The notes beneath the pieces are model-generated. The model saw only the letters and a program-made list of their open reading frames with translations. It was not told the origin of the DNA and made no database searches. Below are positions 46,107 to 56,832 of a DNA stretch of 64,000 bases, piece by piece. The position numbers were made by a program, and so were the translations under genes. Source of the DNA: Wenjunlia tyrosinilytica (GTDB taxonomy: Bacteria; Actinomycetota; Actinomycetes; Streptomycetales; Streptomycetaceae); NCBI RefSeq assembly GCF_014646055.1, contig NZ_BMMS01000034.1:1-64000 (forward strand). The letters are read 5' to 3'. How positions within the stretch are numbered: the first letter of the stretch is position 1; every line of letters starts with the position of its first letter.

Positions 46107-46760
46107 TCAGGCCTCCGGTCGGTTTCCCGGGGCTCGGCCCCCGGACCCGGACCCCGGCCCCGGGGCGTTGCGCAGCGCGAAGTGGCGGGTCAGGGCGAGG
46201 CCGCCGGCGATGAAGGTGCCGCCGTAGAGCCAGCCCGCGTGCACGGCCAGGCTCGTGGCGACCCCGATCAGCTGCCCGGTGATCCCGTCGCCGTCACCGG
46301 GCACGGTCAACAGAAGCGTCACAGCGAAGGCGATGGGAGCGCAGATCGGTGCCGCCACCAGGTCGCTGGAGCGCACCCGGGTCGCCGCGAAGAAGCACGC
46401 CCCGAGGAAGCACAGCCCGAACAACGCGCCGGGGCCGTCCAGGACCAGCGCGTCGAGCACTCCTCCCGCGAGGGTGATGACGCAGGTGATCACCCCGATG
46501 CCGACGGCGGTGAAACGCGTCGGCGCGCCCGTCCCCGACTTCGTCCCCTCGGCCGGCCGGGGACGGCGGGGGATCCGGTCGGCGAGCGCCGGGGTCTCGG
46601 CGCCCGGGCGCTCGGCCGGGCCGCGCGGCGGTACGGGCCGGGACGCCCGGGTCGGCGACGACGGAGGCCGCTGCGGCGGTGTGGTGGGAGTCGGCGGGGC
46701 GAGGACCTGACGCGGCGCGGGCGTGGCCGGGGGCTCGGTTCGTGCGCGTTGTTGCTCCAC
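46107..46760 (-). CDS. DUF6542-type membrane protein
   Basis: A 217-residue protein with a disordered Pro/Arg/Ala-rich N-terminus (about 80 residues) and four membrane segments ([54 protein letters not shown] and [20 protein letters not shown]). This fits the actinobacterial DUF6542 pattern. Function unknown. Start uncertain: GTG at 46760 or 46781. Its neighbours ppgK and ychF are the conserved companions in Streptomyces. Confidence 0.75.
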   Translation of the reverse strand: MEQQRARTEPPATPAPRQVLAPPTPTTPPQRPPSSPTRASRPVPPRGPAERPGAETPALADRIPRRPRPAEGTKSGTGAPTRFTAVGIGVITCVITLAGGVLDALVLDGPGALFGLCFLGACFFAATRVRSSDLVAAPICAPIAFAVTLLLTVPGDGDGITGQLIGVATSLAVHAGWLYGGTFIAGGLALTRHFALRNAPGPGSGSGGRAPGNRPEA

Positions 46761-46886
46761 TGGACCAAGGTAGGCGGCCACCCCGGTCGGGGTACGTACA
46801 GGACACGCGCTTTGACCAGGGTTGGGTAATGTGTTCGACCCGGCGTGCGGAAGACGGCCCGTCAGTGCGGGGCCCGGGAGGCCGCG

Positions 46887-49800
46887 GTGACAGTTCGTTG
46901 GAACGGTGGTGCTGGTGCTGCCGGTAGCGGTGAGGGTGACGACGGCGGGGCCGGTGCTGGCGGCCGTGCCGGTGCCGGTGGCTGTGACCTCGGCAGGTCC
47001 GGTGCCGGTGGCTGTGCGGGTGACGGCGCCCGTGCCGATGGTGCTGCCGGGGCGGTGCGCCGGAGGGCCGTCGTGGTCGCCGCAGCCGGAGCCCTCGCGC
47101 TGGCCGCCCTCCCCGGGGGCCGTGCCCGTGCGGCGGGGAGGGCGTCCTCGGCCGCGGATGTCTACTCCGAACTGCTGAACCGCTGGACCGGCGTTCTCGT
47201 CGGCACCGATGCGCCATTGGCCGATGCCGACTACACCGCCGCCGTCCGGGCACAGGACCGCGCCTCGGGCGGCTGGCTGGCGACGTTGAGGACCGGCGCG
47301 GGACGTACCACCCCCTGGGACGACCTGCCGCTGGGCTCCGCGTCGGCCAATGTCACCGCGGTGGCCAACCGTCTGCGCGCCATCGCGCTGTCGTTCGCCA
47401 CCCCCGCCTCAGCCCTCCACCGGAACGCCGAGGCCGCGGCGTCGCTCGCCGCCGGGGTTGGGCTCCTGCACGACGCCGCCTACCACGCGGGCCAGAAGGA
47501 GTACGGCAACTGGTGGGACTGGGAGATAGGGACCTCCAAGGCGCTCGGCGACACCTGTGTCCTGCTCGGCGAGGCGCTGCCCGCGGACACGCTCGGCGAG
47601 GTCATGGCGGCGATCGACCACTTCGTTCCCGATCCGCGGCGGATGCTGGACGACAGCCTGGTCTCCACGGGCGCCAACCGCGTGGACCTGTGCCGGGCGG
47701 TCGCGGTGCGCGGCGCGCTGGGGCGGTCACCGGAGCGGCTGTCGCTGGCCTCGTCGTCGCTGGCCGGGGTGCTGGATCCGGTGCTGATCGGGGACGGATT
47801 CCACCCTGATGGCTCGTTCGTCATGCACACGTGGGTGGCGTACCCGGGCACGTACGGCGAGGTGCTGGTCCGGGGCATGGCCGAGCTGATGCGGCTGCTG
47901 GCGGGGACGCAATGGGAGGTGGCGGCCAACGAGCGCCAGAGAATCGTTTCCGTCGTGGAGGAGACATTCGTTCCCTTCCTCAATGGCGGCCTGGTGGCCG
48001 ACTGCGTCCGCGGCCGGGCGATCTCGCGGACGGGCGAACGGGACGCGGACGACGGCTTCCTGCTCGCCGTGGACGTGCTGAACCTGGCGGGAGCGCTCCG
48101 GGCGGGTGCCCTCCGGGCGGGGGACGGTGCTGTTGCCGGGGACGGTTCCGCCGTCGCCGCCGGGGCGAGGTCACCCCTGGACGCCGGGGCGAGGTCACCC
48201 CTGGACGCCACCACCGCGCGCCGTCTGCGCGGACTCGCCAAGGGATGGCTGCGGGCCAACACCTGGCGCCCCCTCTCCACCCGCCAGCCCGTGCAGATCG
48301 CCGTCGTCGTCCCCGTCCTGGCCGACGACTCCACCCCGCCCGTCGAAGCGCCGCCCGGCCACTTCCCGTTCCCCGACATGGAGCGGTTCGCCCACCGCCG
48401 CCCCGGCTGGGCGATGACGCTGGCGCTCAACTCCGACCGTGTGGCCCGCTACGAGTACATGAACGAGGAGAACGCCAGGGGCTGGCACACCGGCGACGGC
48501 ATGGCGCAGCTCCACCTGGACGCCGACCCGTTCCACTACACCGACGGCTACTGGCCGACTGTCGACGCCAAGCGGCTGCCGGGGACCACCGTGGACACCA
48601 CCCCGCTCGCCCCCGGCCAGGGCGGCGACAACGACCACGAGCCCCTCACCGGCACCCGCTGGTCCGGCGGTGTCCGGCTGGGCTCGTTCGGCATGGCGTC
48701 CATCGGCCTGACCGGGATCGCATCCCCGTTGACCGCCCGCAAGTCCTGGCTGTTCCTCGACGACGCCGTGGTCGTCGCGGGCTCGGCCATCACCGCCTCC
48801 GGCGGCCGCCGGGTCGAGACGGTGATCGAGAACCGCCGCACCGAAGCCGCCCCGACCACCCACCCGGGCTGGGCGCACCTGGCGGGCGTCGGCGGATATG
48901 TCCTCCTGAGGGAACGGCCCAAGCGGCCCGAGCGGCCTTCCGCGGGTGCGGCGCGTTCCCTGCCCGAGCGGCCTTCCGCGGGTGCGGCGCGTTCCCTGCC
49001 CGAGCTGCGTTCCCTGAGCGAGGTGCGGACCGGGGCCTGGCGCGACCTCAACAAGGGCGGTCCCACCACTCCCGTCACCCGCCCGTACACCACCCTGTGG
49101 CTCGACCACGGCGCCGACCCGTCCGACGCCTCCTACGCCTGCCTCCAGCTTCCGGCGGCCTCGCTCTCCACGACGGCCGCCAGAGCCGAGGCCCCGGGGG
49201 TGGAGGTGGTCGCCCTCACCCCCACCGTCCATGCCTTCCGGGCCGCCCCGGGCCTGACCGCCGCTGTCTTCTTCGCCCCGGGCTCGGCCGCCGGGATCAC
49301 GGTCGACGCTCCGTGCTCGGTCCTCGTCCTGGAGGACGGCGCCGAGGTGCGCGTCGCGGTGAGCGACCCCTCCCGTACCTCTCCCCTGGTCACCGTCACC
49401 CTGGCCGAGCCCGCCCACGCCACCCTGACCGCATCCGACGACGGTGTCGCCGTCCTGTCCACGAGCCCTGCGCGCCTGCTCGTCGAGACCGGCGCCCGGC
49501 ACGGAGCGACCCTTGCCGCGACCCTGCGCCGGGGCCGCTCCCCGCACCATGGGCGCCTTCACCGGCTCACCCCCGTCACCGACGCCACGGTGCGGGACGG
49601 CGAGGTCGACAGCACATCCCCGTTGCTGACGGTCTCCGCCACGAGCACCGCCTGCCTGACCTTCGACCTCACCCGCGTCCACCGCCCGGTCCGCCGCGCC
49701 CGCCTGTGGCTGTACGGCCGGATCCCCGACGACCCGGCCACCCGCGCCGACGACATGCTCCAGACCCTTCTGCGCGCCCACGGCCCGGTGGCCGAGGACC

Positions 49801-50039
49801 GCGCGACCCCCGGCCCGGGCCCCGCCTTGGGACAGGGGTGGGCCACCACCTACCCGGACTGGTTCTCGTTCGACGTGACCGGGGCGGTCCGAGCGGCGGC
49901 CGCGACGGCGGTGGGCCGGGGCTGCCTGAAGCTGGCGGTGACCCCTGCGGGGGCGGAGGGCGGTGAGATCCACGAGGCCCGGATCCACAGCAGGGAGAAC
50001 CCTGCCCACCCGCCGCTGCTGCACCTGATCACGGACTGA
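46887..50039 (+). CDS. Secreted polysaccharide lyase family 8 (hyaluronate/chondroitin/xanthan lyase type)
   Basis: A 1050-residue exported lyase cutting acidic polysaccharides by beta-elimination. Catalytic residues are visible: N264 in STGANRVDL, H314 in MHTWVAYPGTYG and Y323. Their spacings (50 and 9) equal those of pneumococcal hyaluronate lyase (N349, H399, Y408). The aromatic cleft motif is NWWDWEIG. A twin-arginine-like RRRAVVVAAAGALAL segment begins near residue 58 after an odd Gly/Ala-rich leader. Two in-frame tandem repeats interrupt the protein. GTG is fixed by gggagg five bases upstream. It seems inserted between the DUF6542 gene and ychF. Confidence 0.88.
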   Translation: MTVRWNGGAGAAGSGEGDDGGAGAGGRAGAGGCDLGRSGAGGCAGDGARADGAAGAVRRRAVVVAAAGALALAALPGGRARAAGRASSAADVYSELLNRWTGVLVGTDAPLADADYTAAVRAQDRASGGWLATLRTGAGRTTPWDDLPLGSASANVTAVANRLRAIALSFATPASALHRNAEAAASLAAGVGLLHDAAYHAGQKEYGNWWDWEIGTSKALGDTCVLLGEALPADTLGEVMAAIDHFVPDPRRMLDDSLVSTGANRVDLCRAVAVRGALGRSPERLSLASSSLAGVLDPVLIGDGFHPDGSFVMHTWVAYPGTYGEVLVRGMAELMRLLAGTQWEVAANERQRIVSVVEETFVPFLNGGLVADCVRGRAISRTGERDADDGFLLAVDVLNLAGALRAGALRAGDGAVAGDGSAVAAGARSPLDAGARSPLDATTARRLRGLAKGWLRANTWRPLSTRQPVQIAVVVPVLADDSTPPVEAPPGHFPFPDMERFAHRRPGWAMTLALNSDRVARYEYMNEENARGWHTGDGMAQLHLDADPFHYTDGYWPTVDAKRLPGTTVDTTPLAPGQGGDNDHEPLTGTRWSGGVRLGSFGMASIGLTGIASPLTARKSWLFLDDAVVVAGSAITASGGRRVETVIENRRTEAAPTTHPGWAHLAGVGGYVLLRERPKRPERPSAGAARSLPERPSAGAARSLPELRSLSEVRTGAWRDLNKGGPTTPVTRPYTTLWLDHGADPSDASYACLQLPAASLSTTAARAEAPGVEVVALTPTVHAFRAAPGLTAAVFFAPGSAAGITVDAPCSVLVLEDGAEVRVAVSDPSRTSPLVTVTLAEPAHATLTASDDGVAVLSTSPARLLVETGARHGATLAATLRRGRSPHHGRLHRLTPVTDATVRDGEVDSTSPLLTVSATSTACLTFDLTRVHRPVRRARLWLYGRIPDDPATRADDMLQTLLRAHGPVAEDRATPGPGPALGQGWATTYPDWFSFDVTGAVRAAAATAVGRGCLKLAVTPAGAEGGEIHEARIHSRENPAHPPLLHLITD
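48159..48206 (+). repeat. In-frame 24-bp tandem repeat in the lyase gene
   Basis: Two exact copies of gccggggcgaggtcacccctggac give AGARSPLD twice in a surface loop after the alpha/alpha domain. Confidence 0.9.
48927..49016 (+). repeat. In-frame 36-bp tandem repeat in the lyase gene
   Basis: Two exact 36-base copies (48927-48962 and 48963-48998) and a half third copy encode PERPSAGAARSL repeats in the beta-sandwich part. Multiples of three keep the frame. Confidence 0.9.
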
Positions 50040-50120
50040 CCCCGCCGGGACCAGGCCGTAGACTCAAAGGTCGCCAGTCCCGTCCGGTACCGCGGTCCCG
50101 CCCAGTCCAGGAAGTCAGAC

Positions 50121-51194
<1,074 letters not shown>

Positions 51195-51221
51195 GTGATC
51201 AACGGAAAGGCCGTCCGGCCT

Positions 51222-51555
51222 GCGGCGCCGTGAGGATTCAGCTCTCGGGCCCATCGGTGGGGAAGTCCCGAAGCGGCGGACTGCCGGGCTGAGGCGGGCG
51301 AGGGTGACCTGGTGGGCGATGGCGGTCGGCCGGAGTAGGCAGGCCCCGCTGTCCAGCAGCAGGTCTGATGCGCTCGCGAAATGCTTCGGCGTCGTGTGGT
51401 GCGGCGGCCCAGGCTCGCCCAGCCGCTGGACGAGTCCTCGATGCGGGATGCCATACTGCCCGCCGCGGCGGGGGCATTGACAGAGGCGGCGTCGCAGGCC
51501 GGCATCCGCTGCGTATCCTCGGTTTCTGGCGGGACGCGGATCACGGAGGTGTCAG
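51222..51555 (+). other. Intergenic region before the SARP-type regulator
   Basis: About 330 bases with no supported gene. There is a minor aggccg/cggcct hairpin at 51208-51221 after ychF. Small open frames on both strands have no ribosome site or family similarity. It presumably carries the promoter of the regulator. Confidence 0.4.
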
Positions 51556-54201
51556 GTGGAGTTCCGGCTGCTCGGCTCCGTTGCCGTCGTGACGGAGAAC
51601 GGGGACTTGGCACTGGGGCCCGCCAAGCGCTCCAGCCTGCTGGCCATGATGCTATTGCGGCCCAACACCCCTGTGAATGTGGCCCAGTTGATCGACGCCC
51701 TCTGGGAGGACGAGCCGCCCGCCCACGCCAAGACCGTCCTGCAAGGCCATGTCTCACGGCTGCGCGCGCTGCTCGCTGAGCACGGAGCGTCGGCGTACGG
51801 GGTCGAGCTCGCCACCCAGGGGTCCGCGTACGCGATGCAGATGCCGGAATCACTGGTGGACGCACACCGCTTCGAGGAGCTCGTCGCGCTCGCCGGGGTG
51901 CAGCGTCGGCCCGCCGACGCCGTGCGGATGCTGCGGGAGGCGCTCTCCTTCTGGCAGGGGCCCGCGCTCACCGGGACCGTGCGGAGCCGGCCGCTGGAGG
52001 CGGCGGCCGGCGGCCTGGAGGAGCTGCGGCTGGCCTCGGTGGAGGCGCTCGCCGATGCGTACGGCCAACTCGGGGAGCACGGCCGGGCCGCCGCCGTGCT
52101 CCGTACCGAAGCCGTCGCGCACCCGCTGCGTGAATCCCTGGCGGCCGCGCTGATGTTGGCGCTGGGCCGCTCAGGGCGCCAGTCGGACGCGATCGGCTGG
52201 TACCACCGCACCCGGCGGCTGCTCGCCGAAGAGCTCGGTGTGGACCCCGGTGAGGTGCTCAGTGAGGCGTATGGGACGCTCCTGCGCTCCGCCCAACCCG
52301 TGTCGGCAAAGCGGCCCGCCCTCCCCGCCGCGGTCGCGATCCCCGAGCTGCTGCCACGGCCGCCGCGCGGATTCACCGGGCGGGGCGCCGAACTGGCTTC
52401 GCTCACCAGGGCCGTCGGCGCCGGGGACGCACCCGTCTGCCTGGTCACCGGTCCCGCCGGCGTCGGCAAGACCGCCTTCGCGGTGCACTGGGCGTACGAT
52501 CGGCGCGCCGACTTCCCGGACGGACGGCTCTTCGCCGACCTGCGCGGCTTCAGTGACACCCCGGCGCCCGAATCCGTCGCCGTGCTGCGGGAGTTCCTCC
52601 TGGCGCTCGGTACCCCGCCGCAGCGGATGCCGGAGACCGCCGGCGCGATGGGTGCGCTGTTCCGTTCCCTCACCGCGGGGAGCCGACTCCTCGTCGTCCT
52701 CGACAACGCACGCTCCTCCGAGCAGGTCCGGCCGCTGCTTCCCGGCGGAGACCGCTGCGCGACGCTGGTCACCAGCCGCGACCGGCTCGGCGGCCTCATC
52801 GCCTCCGACGCCGCCCGGCCGGTACCCCTCAGGCATCTTCCGCCGGCCGACTCGGTAGCACTGCTCGGCAGCGTGCTGGGCGCGGAGCGGGTCGCCGCCG
52901 AACCCGACGCCGCCGCGCGGCTGGCCGGACTCTGCGACGGGCTGCCGCTCGCACTGCGGGTGACGGCGGCCCGCCTGGCCGAGCGGCCGCAGTGGACACT
53001 CGACGCGATGGTCGGCGAACTGGCCGACGAACAGAGATGTTTGGCTCTCCTGAACGCCGAGGACACCAGTGTCTCGGCCGCACTGGGCCTTACTGTGCAG
53101 CAATTGCCCGAGCCCGCCGCCCGGATGTTCCGCGCGCTGGGCCTGCACACGGGATCCGACCTGGACCGTTTCGCGGCGGGCGCGCTCGCCGGGACGTCCC
53201 CCGCGCAGGCCTCTGACGACCTGGACCGTCTCGCCGCGGCCCATCTGCTCACCGAGTCCGTCCCCGGCCGCTGGGCGCCGCACGATCTGGTGCGTCTCTA
53301 CGCCCGCCATCTCGCCCCGCAGGCGGACCCCGAGGGCCTGCACCGCCTCCTCGACCACTACCTCTACACGGGGCTCGCGGCGAACGCCGCCGCCGAACCG
53401 GGTTCCCAGCCCTGTTACTCGCTGCCCCCCGATGTCCGGCGGCCCCCGGCGACAAGGGAATTCGAGGGTCGTTCGGCGGCGCTGGCCTGGTACGAGGCGG
53501 AGCGTCCGGCCTTGGAGGGCGCGGCCGCCGCCGCCGCTGCTCTGGGCCTCCACGACCGGGCCTGGAGGCTCGCCCTCGTGCAGTGGCCGCTGATGCTGCG
53601 GCGGATCAGGGACGGCTGGGTGCCGCTCCTCCAGGCCGGGCTCGGCTCGGCGGAGCACGAGGGCGACCTGGATGCGCAGTCGCGGGTGCGGGCGCTGCTC
53701 GGCTGGGTACTGCACGAGGAGGGCCGGGATGCCGAGGCCCTCGTCCATCTGGAGAAGGCGCCCGAGCTGGCCGCGCGGGCGGGCGATGCGATCAGTGAGG
53801 CGGTCGCCTGCGTCAACCTCGGGGCCGTCCTGGACTCCACCGGGGATCACGGGCGGGCAGGAGCGCTGATGTCCCAGGCGGTCTCGCTCGCCGCCCGGGC
53901 GGGCCATCCCTCCACCCAGGTGCTGACCCTCCAGCACCTGGCCGGCCACTGCCTGAACACGGGGGCGTACGAGGCGGCGCTCGCGCACACGGTTTGCGCG
54001 GCGGAACTCCTCCCACCCGACGCGGTGGTCGGCCGGGCGCGGCTGCAGATCGTCGGCGGCGAGGCGCTGGCCGGACTGGGCCGTCTTGAGGAAGCCGGTG
54101 ACCAGCTGAGAGGGGCGGCGGCGGCAGCCGACGCGGTCGGGTTCACGGAGGGCTCCGCACGGGCCGTGGAACTGCTGTCGCGGCTGTCAGCGAATCGTTA
54201 G
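51556..54201 (+). CDS. Large SARP/AfsR-type transcriptional regulator (OmpR-HTH, BTAD, NB-ARC, TPR)
   Basis: An 881-residue regulator. Residues 1-95 form the OmpR-like DNA-binding domain (RSSLLAMMLLRPNTPVNVAQ, IDALWEDEPPAHAKTVLQ). Residues 100-245 are the BTAD (HPLRESLAAALMLALGRSGR, EELGVDPGEVL). Residues 270-530 are an NB-ARC ATPase with P-loop TGPAGVGKTAF (K305) and VVLDNARSSEQVRPLLPG. Residues 620-870 contain TPR-like helices. It is AfsR-like, hence a candidate activator of secondary metabolism or a global switch, but no biosynthetic cluster is adjacent. GTG start with ggaggtgt upstream. Confidence 0.92.
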   Translation: MEFRLLGSVAVVTENGDLALGPAKRSSLLAMMLLRPNTPVNVAQLIDALWEDEPPAHAKTVLQGHVSRLRALLAEHGASAYGVELATQGSAYAMQMPESLVDAHRFEELVALAGVQRRPADAVRMLREALSFWQGPALTGTVRSRPLEAAAGGLEELRLASVEALADAYGQLGEHGRAAAVLRTEAVAHPLRESLAAALMLALGRSGRQSDAIGWYHRTRRLLAEELGVDPGEVLSEAYGTLLRSAQPVSAKRPALPAAVAIPELLPRPPRGFTGRGAELASLTRAVGAGDAPVCLVTGPAGVGKTAFAVHWAYDRRADFPDGRLFADLRGFSDTPAPESVAVLREFLLALGTPPQRMPETAGAMGALFRSLTAGSRLLVVLDNARSSEQVRPLLPGGDRCATLVTSRDRLGGLIASDAARPVPLRHLPPADSVALLGSVLGAERVAAEPDAAARLAGLCDGLPLALRVTAARLAERPQWTLDAMVGELADEQRCLALLNAEDTSVSAALGLTVQQLPEPAARMFRALGLHTGSDLDRFAAGALAGTSPAQASDDLDRLAAAHLLTESVPGRWAPHDLVRLYARHLAPQADPEGLHRLLDHYLYTGLAANAAAEPGSQPCYSLPPDVRRPPATREFEGRSAALAWYEAERPALEGAAAAAAALGLHDRAWRLALVQWPLMLRRIRDGWVPLLQAGLGSAEHEGDLDAQSRVRALLGWVLHEEGRDAEALVHLEKAPELAARAGDAISEAVACVNLGAVLDSTGDHGRAGALMSQAVSLAARAGHPSTQVLTLQHLAGHCLNTGAYEAALAHTVCAAELLPPDAVVGRARLQIVGGEALAGLGRLEEAGDQLRGAAAAADAVGFTEGSARAVELLSRLSANR

Positions 54202-54291
54202 CGGTACGTAAGTGGGACGGCAGCGCGCCACCGGAGGCTGTAATTCAGCACCGAATGCGTGCCCTGACCATCCTTACGAGGGAGAACCACC

Positions 54292-55032
54292 ATGCGTACC
54301 CGCCGCAAGAACACCGTCGCCGCCGCCGTCGCCGTCGCCGCTCTCTCGCTGGGACTGACCGCCTGCGGCGACAGTGACACCGACTCCAAGGGTGCGGGGA
54401 GCCCGACCGCTGCGCAGACCCTCGCGGGCACCGCTTCGAAGCCGGCGTCCGGCACGGCGGGCACCCGGTCGGCGGGCACCGGGTCGGCGGGCACCGGGTC
54501 GGCGGGCACCGGATCGGTGGATCCGGCCGCGTCCCAGAGCAGGACGAGGGACACCTCCGGCGGCGGTACGGCTTCGACCGGCTCGACGGGCACTGCCAAG
54601 GTCCCCGCCTGCACCTACAAGGATGTGAAGATCACGATGGCGAAGGCGGACGAGACGCCCACCGAGCACATCGTCCTGACCGCCGCCAACACCTCCGGCC
54701 GCTCGTGCCGCCTCTTCGGTTACCCGCTGATCGCCTTCGGCGACATCCAGACCGCCAAGGACATCCCGGCCGTCGCGAAGAGCAAGCCGTCGACCCCGAT
54801 CGTCCTGAAGTCCGGCACGTCGGCGTACGCGAACGTACGCGTCGCCCTGGGTGGCGTGCATGAGGACAACAAGGTGGTCGCGCGCTTCAACGTGAATTTC
54901 TTCGGCGCCGACGGCCCGGCCGAGGGCAGCGACGTCGTCACCGCGCCCTCGGGGCGCCTTGCCGTCAACGAGGCTGCCGCGAAGACCGGCTACTGGACGT
55001 ACGAGCTCCGCAGCGGCGCCGACGACTTCTGA
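54292..55032 (+). CDS. DUF4232 domain lipoprotein
   Basis: A 246-residue secreted lipoprotein with the lipobox LSLGLTAC, a low-complexity Ala/Gly/Ser/Thr linker (about 30-105) and a C-terminal DUF4232 domain (CTYKDVKITMAKADETPTEH, LTAANTSGRSCRLFGYPL, SGTSAYANVRVALG) with a disulfide-like pair of cysteines. Function unknown; such proteins are common on Streptomyces surfaces. ATG with gaggg eight bases upstream. The linker contains a 15-bp tandem triplication. Confidence 0.87.
   Translation: MRTRRKNTVAAAVAVAALSLGLTACGDSDTDSKGAGSPTAAQTLAGTASKPASGTAGTRSAGTGSAGTGSAGTGSVDPAASQSRTRDTSGGGTASTGSTGTAKVPACTYKDVKITMAKADETPTEHIVLTAANTSGRSCRLFGYPLIAFGDIQTAKDIPAVAKSKPSTPIVLKSGTSAYANVRVALGGVHEDNKVVARFNVNFFGADGPAEGSDVVTAPSGRLAVNEAAAKTGYWTYELRSGADDF
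54466..54510 (+). repeat. 15-bp tandem repeat in the DUF4232 gene
   Basis: Three copies of a gggtcggcgggcacc unit encode SAGTG three times within the linker. Divisible by three, so the frame is kept. Confidence 0.85.
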
Positions 55033-55390
55033 ACGGCTCGCTCAGGCGTCTGCCGCCGCCCGCATCAGAGGTGGCCGCTCTGTCCCCGTCCACATACGCG
55101 GGGGCGGGGCGTCCCGGCTGCCGGAAGCGCCCGGCGCGCGCACTTCGACCGTCACTCAACCGCCCGCTTCGAGCACCGGCGAGCTCATCGTCGAAGCCGT
55201 GAACGCTAAAGGGCTGGTCAACTCCGGACAAATGCAGTCCATATAGGGCTCGCTTTGGGCTGAAAGTGATCCAGCTCACTCAAGAACAAGGGAACGGGAC
55301 GTCACCCTGATTCGTCTCCCGAGGCGTCCTGTCACGCGGCCGCCGCAGGAGCGGGCGCGATCACCGCTCCGTGCTCAGAAGAGGTGCCTC
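55033..55390 (+). other. Intergenic region before the M64 peptidase
   Basis: About 360 bases, locally less GC-rich towards 55200-55300. I find no gene with a ribosome site and no clear hairpin. It likely holds the peptidase promoter. Confidence 0.35.
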
Positions 55391-56695
55391 TTGCGCACGC
55401 CCACCAGATCCACGCAGCTCCGGATGCTCGCCGCGGCCGGGATCGTCGCCGCTGCCGCGTTCGTGATACCCGCGACGGCCAACTCCGCGCCGGCCTCCAC
55501 CCCGGCCTCCGCGGACAGGGCACACCCGCCGGCCGAGGTCGTCGAGGCGTTCCAGCCGAACGGGGACATCTCCCGCGTGAAGGTGGAGCCCCGCAGGGCC
55601 AAGGGCGAGCGCGTCCAGGTTCCGGCCAGCAAGGTCCGATCCATCGTCAAGAACGGCCCCCCGTCCGACCGTTTCGACATCGTCTTCGTGGCCGACGGCT
55701 ATACGGCCTCGCAGATGGACCGCTTCCGGACCGCGGTGTCGGCGAAGTGGAAGGACATCACCGCCGTCGAGCCGTTCAAGAGCTACGCGCCGCTGTTCAA
55801 CGTCTGGGCCGTCGAGGCCGTCTCCAAGCAGTCGGGCATATCCGGGGACCCGACCGCCAATGTCCACAAGGACACCGCGGTCCGGTCCTACTTCTGGTGC
55901 GAGGACACCGAGCGCCTCCTGTGCACCGACACCGAGATCGCCAACGCGTACGCCAGGCAGGCGCCCGCCCATGACGCGACCGTGGTACTCGCCAACACCA
56001 AGAAGTACGGCGGCGCCGGCTACCCCTCCGTCAGCACCGTTGCCGGGGGCAACGAGGAGGCCAGCCAGATCCTCGTTCACGAAATGGGACACTCCATCGG
56101 CGGACTGGCCGACGAGTACATCTATGGTGAGGAGGGCCCGTACACGGGACCCGAGCCCCTGGAACCCAACGTCAGCAAGCTCAGTGCCCGCAAGATGACC
56201 GAGGGCAAGCGCAAGTGGTACCGGTGGATCGGCGAGCCCGACCCCAACGGCGGCAAGGTCGGCACCTTCGTCGGCGCTTACTACCACACCAAGGGGGTGA
56301 ACCGGCCCACCGGGGACTCGATCATGCAGACGCTCGGGCTCGAGTTCAATCTCCCCAGCCGCGAGTCGATGATCGCCGCGTTCTACGGGGGCGTCGACAT
56401 CGCCGACACCCCGGCGGGCTCTCCGCGCCCCAACGCGACGCTGAAGCGCACGTCCACCGCGCGCATCACCGTGCCGAAGCTGCCCGCGAAGAGGCTGAAG
56501 ATCACCTGGAGCGTCGACGGCCGGACCGTGCCCGCGCTGAGCGGTGCCAAGTCGGCGAGTGTCAGCGAGCTGGGGCTCGACTCCCGGGCGCACACCCTGA
56601 AGGTGAAGGTCGAGGACACCACGTCCAAGGTCCGCGACCCCGAACTGCGCAAGATGCTCAAGGACTCGGTGGCCTGGAAGATCGCCGCCTCCTGA
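55391..56695 (+). CDS. Secreted M64 family metallopeptidase (IgA peptidase-like)
   Basis: A 434-residue secreted zinc peptidase. The signal peptide (about residues 1-35) ends near ANSAPA. The catalytic domain (about 90-320) shows FDIVFVADGYTASQMDRFR, ATVVLANTKKYGGAGYPSVS, the zinc site VHEMGHSIGGLADEY (HExxH plus downstream acid) and NRPTGDSIMQTLG. The C-terminal 100 residues form an immunoglobulin-like domain. It starts with TTG behind agaggtg, six bases upstream. Substrate unknown. Confidence 0.9.
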   Translation: MRTPTRSTQLRMLAAAGIVAAAAFVIPATANSAPASTPASADRAHPPAEVVEAFQPNGDISRVKVEPRRAKGERVQVPASKVRSIVKNGPPSDRFDIVFVADGYTASQMDRFRTAVSAKWKDITAVEPFKSYAPLFNVWAVEAVSKQSGISGDPTANVHKDTAVRSYFWCEDTERLLCTDTEIANAYARQAPAHDATVVLANTKKYGGAGYPSVSTVAGGNEEASQILVHEMGHSIGGLADEYIYGEEGPYTGPEPLEPNVSKLSARKMTEGKRKWYRWIGEPDPNGGKVGTFVGAYYHTKGVNRPTGDSIMQTLGLEFNLPSRESMIAAFYGGVDIADTPAGSPRPNATLKRTSTARITVPKLPAKRLKITWSVDGRTVPALSGAKSASVSELGLDSRAHTLKVKVEDTTSKVRDPELRKMLKDSVAWKIAAS

Positions 56696-56717
56696 CCCTC
56701 CCGGAACGACCCGCCAC

Positions 56718-56760
56718 CCGGGGGCGCCGGCCCGTCCACGACGCGAGTCGGCGCCCCCGG
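56718..56760. terminator. Hairpin after the M64 peptidase
   Basis: ccgggggcgcc (56718-56728) pairs with ggcgcccccgg (56750-56760), a perfect 11-bp stem. It lies between two convergent genes. Confidence 0.7.
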
Positions 56761-56832
56761 TCGGCGTTGTGCTCAGGCCGTGCGCCAATCCCGCGCGCCA
56801 GTCCCGCGTGCCAATCCCGCGCCCGCGCCGCC

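Noticed and set aside
51238-51540. Small genes on either strand before the SARP-type regulator
   Set aside because: No ribosome site, no recognisable domain, arginine-rich shadow composition.
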